Below, piece by piece: positions 1 through 6,318 of a DNA stretch of 64,000 nucleotides. The stretch comes from Bacteroidota bacterium (GTDB taxonomy: Bacteria > Bacteroidota > Bacteroidia > Chitinophagales > BACL12), in the NCBI GenBank assembly GCA_016718035.1, contig JADKEK010000001.1, positions 124,001-188,000 of the forward strand, written 5' to 3'. The translations under genes and the position numbers were made by a program. The notes beneath the pieces were generated by a model. That model was not told the DNA's origin. It searched no databases and saw nothing but the letters and a program-made list of their open reading frames with translations. Position 1 is the first letter of the stretch. Each line of letters starts with the position of its first letter.

Positions 1-65
1 GATTGTATATGTTATCAGTTCGTCAGGGTGATGTTACTACAACTGCGAATTTTGTTAAACAATAA
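1..65 (+). CDS. C-terminal end of a T9SS-sorted secreted protein (partial)
   Basis: The window opens inside a gene. In the frame starting at base 3 the last residues read LYMLSVRQGDVTTTANFVKQ, followed by TAA at 63-65. The pattern G/LYxLxVxxGxxxxxxKFVK at the extreme C terminus is what ends T9SS type A sorting domains, so this is probably the tail of an exported protein whose body lies upstream. A good terminator hairpin follows within 25 bases, which supports a real gene end. Nothing can be said of its function. Confidence 0.6.
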   Translation, partial: LYMLSVRQGDVTTTANFVKQ

Positions 66-87
66 TTAAGTTTAACTTTTAATATTC

Positions 88-120
88 AGAGGCTGTCTTT
101 TTAGGCAGCCTCTTTTTTTT
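88..120 (+). terminator. Rho-independent terminator
   Basis: AGAGGCTG and CAGCCTCT arms (88-95 and 106-113) enclose a 10-base loop and are followed by a run of T. It ends the partial gene at 1-65. The opposing RCC1 gene stops at 136, so the two transcripts converge here. Confidence 0.85.
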
Positions 121-135
121 AAAATAGGAATTAAA

Positions 136-1554
136 TTATTCAACAATAATTTTAATTGCATTTAAGTAATTAGCATCACGTAATAAATAAATACCAGCAG
201 GTAAATTAGATACGTCGATTTTGTTTGTTGAATTATTTGAAATAATTGATGAGATAATTTTTCCATTTATATCTATCAATTGCAGAGTATGATTGTTTGC
301 ATCTGTATGTTGAACAAAAAGATAATCATCTACCGGATTAGGATACACATCAAATCCAGACTGTGATTCTGCTAAATCACTTGTAGCTAATAACATAGAA
401 CATGCAGACGTCACAGGTGTTGGTGTCCATTTATCTGATAATGTACCATCACCAATTTGCCCTACCATATTATCGCCCCAAGCATATATATTACCGTCGT
501 TATCCAACACAACAGCTGTTTTTCCACCCGCTGCAATTTCAATTATCCCATCTAATCCAACAAGTCCAATCGCTGTTGATTTATTTTCAACTGTGCCGTC
601 ACCTAGTTGCCCATCGCTATTATTTCCACAGGTAAATACAGCTCCTTCATTTGTAAGTATCATTACAAAATGTTGACCTGCTGCAGCAGCCACTGCACCT
701 TCAACATCAACCATTTGAACAGGTGTTGAATAGGTTAAATCCGATGCGCCAGTTCCTAATTTTCCATAATCGTTTGCACCCCAACCCCACACAGTTCCAT
801 CACTTTTAATTGCATAAGCACATGCTGTACCGGCAGTTATATTTTCAATATCCGTTAATCCCGGAATTTGTATTGGTGTTAATCTGTTAATTTCAGTTCC
901 GTCACCTAATTGTTTTTCTACATTTTCGCCCCAAGCCCAAACTGTTCCGTCAGATTTTAATGCATAAACCGAATAATTGGAAGCTTCAATTTGTATTACA
1001 TCTTCCAAAAACCCTACGCCATCCAAACCAACAACTTGAACCGGATACAAATGGCTGATACCCAAACCTCCACCATCACCCGCACAACCGTGAATAGTTG
1101 CACCCCAGCTCCAAACGGTGCCATCTGCTTTTAACGCTATTCCAACCTGGTTGCCGGCTGCAATATCTATTACCTCATCTAAAAAACTTATAGAATCTGG
1201 GCCATAAACCTGAACCGGAGCAAAACGTGTTATTGTTGTTCCGTCTCCACAGCCGCCATTCATATTCTCGCCCCAAGCCCATACTGTTCCATCATTTTTT
1301 AAAGCCAATGAAAATGTTGTACCTGATGCTATTGTTTTCAAATTGTCGATTGCATAAACATCAACCGGAACAGGTGAATTGTCGCCAGTACCATTATCAC
1401 CCAACTGTCCGACATAATTGGCACCCCATGCCTGTGCAGTACCATCTGCACACAAAACGACAGTAAAACTGCCACCTTCTGCAATATGTTGGGCATTAGT
1501 TATTTGAAGAGTACATAAAAACGCAGCAAAAATAAGGAGGGTAAAATGTTTCAT
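136..1554 (-). CDS. RCC1-repeat secreted protein with T9SS type A sorting domain
   Basis: A 472-residue protein with a signal peptide (residues 1-22, ending TNAQ). Residues 23 to about 390 consist of roughly seven RCC1-type repeats of about 50 residues, each with a core like ALKSDGTVWAWGEN followed by GQLGDGT; these fold as blades of a seven-bladed beta-propeller. Residues 402-472 start with DVYPNPVDDYL and end GIYLLRDANYLNAIKIIVE, a T9SS type A sorting domain. The protein should therefore be exported across the outer membrane and anchored or released. RCC1 repeats in bacteria have no single known function; adhesion or binding is an inference. The ATG at 1554 directly precedes the signal peptide. 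Confidence 0.9.
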   Translation of the reverse strand: MKHFTLLIFAAFLCTLQITNAQHIAEGGSFTVVLCADGTAQAWGANYVGQLGDNGTGDNSPVPVDVYAIDNLKTIASGTTFSLALKNDGTVWAWGENMNGGCGDGTTITRFAPVQVYGPDSISFLDEVIDIAAGNQVGIALKADGTVWSWGATIHGCAGDGGGLGISHLYPVQVVGLDGVGFLEDVIQIEASNYSVYALKSDGTVWAWGENVEKQLGDGTEINRLTPIQIPGLTDIENITAGTACAYAIKSDGTVWGWGANDYGKLGTGASDLTYSTPVQMVDVEGAVAAAAGQHFVMILTNEGAVFTCGNNSDGQLGDGTVENKSTAIGLVGLDGIIEIAAGGKTAVVLDNDGNIYAWGDNMVGQIGDGTLSDKWTPTPVTSACSMLLATSDLAESQSGFDVYPNPVDDYLFVQHTDANNHTLQLIDINGKIISSIISNNSTNKIDVSNLPAGIYLLRDANYLNAIKIIVE

Positions 1555-1652
1555 ACAGGAAATTTTGAAGACTAAAAGTATGCAAATTTTAATTCAATCG
1601 CAACTTATTACTCCGAAAACAAGCAATACCCTGGCAATGCAAATTAGTCAAA

Positions 1653-1859
1653 CTAGGATGGTGTTGTTTTGGTCTCCATCTGTTTAATAATATTGTTCAC
1701 CTCCTGCTCTGTTGAACGCAATTTTTTTTGGCAAAAAGCAATCAGTTCTGATGCGCGTTTTACTTTTTCAGCCAACACATCCACCGAAACCGATTCGTTT
1801 TCAATTTCTGCCGCTATTTGTTTGAGTTCGGCATAGGCCGCTTCATATGTTTGTTCCAT
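1653..1859 (-). CDS. xseB: Exodeoxyribonuclease VII small subunit
   Basis: A 68-residue protein read from the ATG at 1859 (an in-frame TTG lies three codons earlier). It shows the family pattern: TYEAAYAELKQIAAEIEN, then VDVLAEKVKRASELIAFCQKKL and a C-terminal E-x-V helix. The small subunit binds in several copies to XseA to form the nuclease that degrades single-stranded DNA to oligonucleotides. Its start lies inside the end of xseA (17-base overlap), which indicates translational coupling. Length fits the usual 60-80 residues. Confidence 0.93.
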   Translation of the reverse strand: MEQTYEAAYAELKQIAAEIENESVSVDVLAEKVKRASELIAFCQKKLRSTEQEVNNIIKQMETKTTPS

Positions 1860-3276
1860 CCTGCTCAATTTTTGAATTTACGGTTGTTGAAATAATATGT
1901 TTTTCCATGGTGATGGTTAATTCATCGCCCTTTTTAATATTTTCACTATCGCTGATAATTTTCCCGTTTTGTGCTATAATGGCAAAACCTTTTTTCAAAA
2001 TATTATCAGGTTTCATCATGTTAATTAAAGATATATAATGATTTACAAAACCTTTTTGATTTATGATGAATTTTTGTGAAAAAACTTTTAAATTATTAAT
2101 TTGATTGTTTAATTCGTTTTGCCTGCTGGCTGTGGTTATTTTGGGTTGAGATAACATTTGGTTAAGCAGGTGTACTAAGTTGGTTTGCAGCGCATATAAA
2201 ATTGACTTGGTATTATTCGTAATAATTTGATGCAAACCTGTTAAGCTGTCTTTGTGAAAGTTAATATATGTTCTCGCCTGATTTACAATTGTAGTATTCG
2301 CCAAATGAATACGCTGCATTTGAACACTCAGCATCTGCTGTGATTTTATCACCACTGCTTTTTGCAAGATGAGCAGTTCCTCTTCAAATTGTCTGTTATG
2401 TGAAATAATAAACTCCGCAGCTTTTGTTGGCGTTTTAGTGCTGGTATGCGCCATCATATCGACAATACTCACATCATTGTGATGACCAATACCCGTAATT
2501 ACCGGAATAGGAAATTTCGCAATTGCCAATGATAATTTAAATTTATCAAATACCAAAAAATCTGATTTTGCACCGCCACCACGTATAATTACCACACAAT
2601 CGTATGCTTTACCGGATTCGTGAATGGCAATTAATTTATTGATCAATTCAAATTCTGCGTCACCGCCCTGCACGGTAGACTGATAAATATCGATACTAAA
2701 TTTATAACCAAATAAATTGGATGAAACTGTATGTGTAAAATCAATATAACCCTCCGAATTTGGCGAACCGATTATAGCAATTTTTTGAATAACAGGAGGT
2801 ATGCTAATTTTTTTATTTCGGGTGAAATACTCTGCACCTACTTTTTGAATAATATCAGGAAAGCCAGTCGCTAATTTGTGTAATGTTTCTCTTCTTTGTA
2901 ATTCGAGATTGCCTAAAGTAAACGAAGGGTCAATATCCTGCATTACCAATTGCATACCATATACTTTGTGAAACTCAATTTTCACCTTCACTAAAACCTG
3001 AATGCCGTTTGTAAATAATTGTCCCGTTTCCTGTTCAAACAATTTAATCCGCTGCGAACCCGACACCCAAGATACACCTCTTATTTTAGTAATCGGATCA
3101 TTCGATGTTTCCGATTTTTCAATAAACTCAAAATAGTGACGATCGTTGTTGGCGTAGAATTTATGTCCGGATATTTCTGCGATAATCCAATATTGCTCGT
3201 TACCAAAAGTATTGCGCAAGGTGTCTTCCACCTTTTGGATCAGTTCGGATAGTTTGATATAGTGAAATTCAGACAA
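1843..3276 (-). CDS. xseA: Exodeoxyribonuclease VII large subunit
   Basis: A 477-residue catalytic subunit of exonuclease VII. An N-terminal OB-fold (about residues 5-115, with WIIAEISGHKFYANNDRHYFEF) binds single-stranded DNA. The central catalytic domain carries VVIIRGGGAKSD and GIGHHNDVSIVDMMAHTSTKTPTKAAEFI in place of the usual GIGHExDxTxxDxxAxxRAxTPTAAAE, so the metal-binding region is recognisable with modest substitutions. A long helical region and a short C-terminal beta-hairpin (KKGFAIIAQNGKIISD) follow. No ATG is available: the frame opens after a TAG and the best start is the TTG at 3276. It overlaps xseB downstream and forms an operon with it. Confidence 0.94.
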   Translation of the reverse strand: MSEFHYIKLSELIQKVEDTLRNTFGNEQYWIIAEISGHKFYANNDRHYFEFIEKSETSNDPITKIRGVSWVSGSQRIKLFEQETGQLFTNGIQVLVKVKIEFHKVYGMQLVMQDIDPSFTLGNLELQRRETLHKLATGFPDIIQKVGAEYFTRNKKISIPPVIQKIAIIGSPNSEGYIDFTHTVSSNLFGYKFSIDIYQSTVQGGDAEFELINKLIAIHESGKAYDCVVIIRGGGAKSDFLVFDKFKLSLAIAKFPIPVITGIGHHNDVSIVDMMAHTSTKTPTKAAEFIISHNRQFEEELLILQKAVVIKSQQMLSVQMQRIHLANTTIVNQARTYINFHKDSLTGLHQIITNNTKSILYALQTNLVHLLNQMLSQPKITTASRQNELNNQINNLKVFSQKFIINQKGFVNHYISLINMMKPDNILKKGFAIIAQNGKIISDSENIKKGDELTITMEKHIISTTVNSKIEQDGTNI

Positions 3277-3344
3277 GTCGCAATAAATTTTGACCTGCTA
3301 AGGTAGTGAATACCATTTGGAATAGTACAAAACATCAAAAGTGC

Positions 3345-5600
3345 TCAATGAAACGGCCTTTTCTTTTTAAAATGATCAGGTACATGCGGTTTTTTCCCCG
3401 GAGCTTCGTCTTTTGGAATTTTAGGTTTGGGATTTACTTTATCAGGTCCACCAAAAAAGCAAAATTCGCAAATTTCATTTAGATGTAATTTTATATCAGC
3501 TTCATCAAACGGCAAATTGTCCATATATGTTAAATCATCTTTGGTAAGTTTGGTCGTGTAGCCGTCTGCATATCGGCAGCGTTCATCCGGGTCGGTTTTG
3601 TGTATTTGTGATTTTCGTTTTTCATTTACCCATCCTAAAGCTTGTCGGTTTTCGTCTTTTAATTTAGCTGTATAACCTTTATAAAAAACGGCTGTTTCCC
3701 AACGCACAAATGGTTGATCACGATGCAGGCGATCGGCAATAGTAATGACTATTTCTTTGTAATATATTTCTTGTGTAGTTACTCCCCAAGGTCTGTAAAC
3801 ACGACAACGAACGATATATTTTTCAAAAGCATCCCACTCCGTTTTGGCGTGGTCAATTTTACAATGGGTTGGAATATGTGTAGATAATAATTTTCTTTTG
3901 ATTGGTTCATCCGTTTCAATAATTTTATTTCCTGTATGCTCTGCAAAAACGGTCCAACGAATTTTTACCATTTCATCATCCGGATGATAAAGTCCCTCGG
4001 GTGCACTGAATTTTATCACGATTGGATTGCGGTTATGTACTGACCAAATTGTGGAATTATTATTACCTGAAATAATGAGTTCAGTATATTTTCCATAATC
4101 AACTGTTGCAGTAAACCATGTAGATAAGCCATTGGCTTTCACTACAATATCATTTGGCCGCACAGTAATTTCCGGGCTTTCTGTATTTGGCAAGGTAAAA
4201 GTAAATGTGCTGTTGAATGATGCAAGTTGATTCATAATATCATTTTTGATATCACCTTCAGCATTTTCTGTTACATTTGTTAAAATTGCACCGATGGTAA
4301 CTTCAAGCATTAATGCAATAAGTGCACTGATCATACCTGTAAATGGTGCTAATACAATTCCCAATGTACCGACTAATGCTTGTAAAAACACCACCCATCC
4401 AGGTAAATTAATATCAACATCAAACACTTCACCACGCATACCGTTCATATGTTGATTATCATAAACAAATTGTGTTGAACCATCAACATTTATTTTTACT
4501 ACCCGAATACTAAAGCTAAATGAAACACCAATGCCACTATAATCTGCATCACCCGAAACAAAAATATGACTGTCCTCCAGCGACAGGTTGATATCTGTAA
4601 TTTCAATATTGGCAATATCTGGTTCATCATAATCTTCATTTTTTTCCAAAGCCTCTGCAAGCGCGTCAGCAATTTCTTGTGCCTTTTGCGCTTCAAATGC
4701 ATCCAATATCAATTGTCGCCATACACCTTCATATAACATATTGATAATTGTACCATTTACTGCAAATGCTATTTGACATAAATTATGTGGTCCTGCTTGT
4801 CGTTTTGTGGTTGCCGTGAAGCCGGTATCGTAAATAGGTTCACCATATTCATCATCAAATTGATGAATAGTATCACTAAAAGTGGTGATATATCCTTTTT
4901 CTAGTGAACTGTTCAGCAGGTCAATCAAAAAATCCTGATTGCCACTGGTTTCACCCACAACATCAATGGCAATTGTTAATGCAACATCAAACAATTTGAT
5001 TTCCGGAAATTCCGAGACACTTAATCCCAGCGATTTTATTTCATCAAAGCCTGGTGGAGTAATGCGCCAAGTAGATGTATCTAATCCAAAAATTGCCAAT
5101 TGAATAAAACTTTTTAAATCAACATTTACATCAAATAAATAATCAGTTTTCGGATCTGTACCATTAAAAACTTTGGCCTGGTAAGTTTCAATAAAGCAGC
5201 TGTCGAATGTAATGCCAAATGAAATTTGTTCGCCATTATCAAATGTGCGCACATTAGCCGGAATGGTAAAATCTATTTGAACATTACTATCAATTGTTGG
5301 TAATGCAAATTCCGGGTCCGTCGAAAAAGTTAAGGTTCCGCTCAGCCGAATAAAAATGGAAATTTTATCATCCTCTCTAGGTGTAAAATCAAGGATGGGT
5401 TCTGCCATAAATAAGTCGTACGACAGAAACCGGTCGGGCAGGGGAATATTGTTATTATCTGTTTTGGCTAGTAATTTAAGCGGGCTTTCAGACTGTAATA
5501 TTGGCGTAACATTATCACTGCTGTAATATGCATGCAAAATTTGCTGAGCAAATGTGGTGCTGATTGTAAGCACTCCTCCAAATCCTGCGTGATTGGCCAT
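3345..5600 (-). CDS. Unrecognised 751-residue protein, possible two-module lipid-binding (TULIP-like) fold
   Basis: I do not recognise this protein. It has no signal peptide. Residues 8-26 (GGVLTISTTFAQQILHAYY) and 275-297 (CQIAFAVNGTIINMLYEGVW) look like the same element: a beta strand running into an amphipathic helix. Each is followed by alternating strands, for example 105-132 and 330-370. This suggests an internal duplication and resembles how TULIP-superfamily modules begin; that is inference from pattern only. Residues 399-441 are strongly hydrophobic and could be two membrane helices or a buried core. A predicted acidic helix lies at 300-320. Residues 480-620 look beta-rich. The end has a CEFC pair (711-714) and a basic, proline-rich tail. 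A terminator-like hairpin lies 14 bases upstream of its ATG. It stands alone, with no operon partner. Confidence 0.7.
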   Translation of the reverse strand: MANHAGFGGVLTISTTFAQQILHAYYSSDNVTPILQSESPLKLLAKTDNNNIPLPDRFLSYDLFMAEPILDFTPREDDKISIFIRLSGTLTFSTDPEFALPTIDSNVQIDFTIPANVRTFDNGEQISFGITFDSCFIETYQAKVFNGTDPKTDYLFDVNVDLKSFIQLAIFGLDTSTWRITPPGFDEIKSLGLSVSEFPEIKLFDVALTIAIDVVGETSGNQDFLIDLLNSSLEKGYITTFSDTIHQFDDEYGEPIYDTGFTATTKRQAGPHNLCQIAFAVNGTIINMLYEGVWRQLILDAFEAQKAQEIADALAEALEKNEDYDEPDIANIEITDINLSLEDSHIFVSGDADYSGIGVSFSFSIRVVKINVDGSTQFVYDNQHMNGMRGEVFDVDINLPGWVVFLQALVGTLGIVLAPFTGMISALIALMLEVTIGAILTNVTENAEGDIKNDIMNQLASFNSTFTFTLPNTESPEITVRPNDIVVKANGLSTWFTATVDYGKYTELIISGNNNSTIWSVHNRNPIVIKFSAPEGLYHPDDEMVKIRWTVFAEHTGNKIIETDEPIKRKLLSTHIPTHCKIDHAKTEWDAFEKYIVRCRVYRPWGVTTQEIYYKEIVITIADRLHRDQPFVRWETAVFYKGYTAKLKDENRQALGWVNEKRKSQIHKTDPDERCRYADGYTTKLTKDDLTYMDNLPFDEADIKLHLNEICEFCFFGGPDKVNPKPKIPKDEAPGKKPHVPDHFKKKRPFH

Positions 5601-5613
5601 AGTTTTAAGGTTT

Positions 5614-5639
5614 AAAAACCCACTCCTTTCGGAGTGGGT
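5614..5639 (-). terminator. Terminator-like hairpin directly upstream of the 751-residue gene
   Basis: Perfect 9-bp arms ACCCACTCC (5618-5626) and GGAGTGGGT (5631-5639) enclose a four-base loop. Read on the minus strand the stem is followed by five T, so it has the form of an intrinsic terminator. It ends only 14 bases before the ATG at 5600, so it could act as an attenuator of that gene or end a short upstream RNA. Confidence 0.55.
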
Positions 5640-5812
5640 GGAACATGTAATGCAGTTTAAACGTATTCATCTCTGAATACCGTACAATTTGAAGGACTTT
5701 TGCAATCAGGGCAGAACGGACACGATGCGCTGCATCGGACGACCAACTGGAACCATTTACAATTTTCTCTTCTTCTGTTTTTGCATACGGGTTCTTTCGG
5801 AGACCCGATATT
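5614..5812 (-). ncRNA. Candidate structured leader or small RNA with a Cys-rich reading frame
   Basis: Four hairpins follow each other on the minus strand: CGGGT/ACCCG (5788-5807), GATGC/GCATC (5724-5736), GTATTC/GAATAC (5663-5680) and the terminator-like stem at 5614-5639. The first and last share the loop-side sequence CTCCGAAAG. One minus-strand frame is open from 5812 to a TAA at 5657-5659 and holds seven cysteines, five in the pattern CxxxCxxCxxCxxxxxC. It has no ATG; a TTG at 5746 would give 29 residues. A promoter-like pair lies just upstream. Whether this is an RNA, a peptide gene or a remnant cannot be told from sequence alone. Confidence 0.3.
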
Positions 5813-5817
5813 CTATT

Positions 5818-5848
5818 TAAAGCTAGGGAATTATGGAGTTATTTACAA
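5818..5848 (-). promoter_or_regulatory. Promoter-like boxes before the structured leader
   Basis: On the minus strand TTG (5846-5848) is followed after 20 bases by TAGCTTTA (5818-5825), one mismatch from the Bacteroidota -7 box TAnnTTTG. A start about 8 bases further on would be near 5810, where the first hairpin begins. Confidence 0.3.
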
Positions 5849-6104
5849 GGAAAAAATGCAATTTTCGCGTTTTTTATCCTATGTTGTTGAAAATGAAGTA
5901 GTTTAATTATAAGTTGATGTATAATCTATATTTATGCAGTTGAAGTTAGAAGTTGCAATCATTAGGAAGATGAAATGAAACTGTTTATTATGTATTAATC
6001 AATTAAAAGTTATTGAATATGGTGTTATGAATTGAAATTCTAAATTAAATTAATTTTATATTGAGTAAAAATGTTAAATAAATATTTATTTGTGGTTGGC
6101 GATT
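5849..6104. other. A/T-rich stretch without a gene
   Basis: This is very A/T-rich sequence between the structured leader and the palindromic repeat. I see no convincing gene, RNA or repeat in it. A 68-codon plus-strand frame at 5700-5906 has no family features and is not called. Confidence 0.5.
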
Positions 6105-6169
6105 ACCCACTGCATTTTTCAGGTGCGACTGCTGAGTAGGCCAATCCCAATGGGAAAATGTAAATGCAT

Positions 6170-6300
6170 CGCGTGAGGGATAGTAGCGGAAACCCCGGAG
6201 CCGAGGAACGAGGCGAGGAGTTGCAGCGAATAGCCCGACCCTAAAGCAGAACGACCATTTGTTTGGCAACAAATGGTCGTTCGCTTTAGGGGCACGCCCA
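6170..6300. repeat. Palindromic intergenic repeat downstream of cphA
   Basis: This stands out as G/C-rich in an A/T-rich spacer. Part one (6170-6240) runs from GCGTGAGGGATAGTAGCGG through GGAGCCGAGGAACGAGGCG to AGCCCGACC. Part two (6241-6289) is a long hairpin with arms CTAAAGC(A)GAACGACCATTTGTT and its complement, one bulged base and a 4-base loop. It ends with GGGGCACGCCC. From memory, elements with these flanks and a variable hairpin are scattered between genes in many Bacteroidota genomes; I could not check this. Only one copy is present in the window. It begins 19 bases after the cphA stop codon, so it would lie in the cphA 3' untranslated RNA. Confidence 0.7.
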
Positions 6301-6318
6301 AATTATTATTTATTTGAA

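Noticed and set aside
200..1500. Repeated DNA words inside the RCC1 gene
   Set aside because: They follow from the protein repeats and do not mark a mobile element or CRISPR array.
5700..5906. 68-codon plus-strand frame in the gene-poor spacer
   Set aside because: No recognisable composition or start signal; it crosses the structured minus-strand element.
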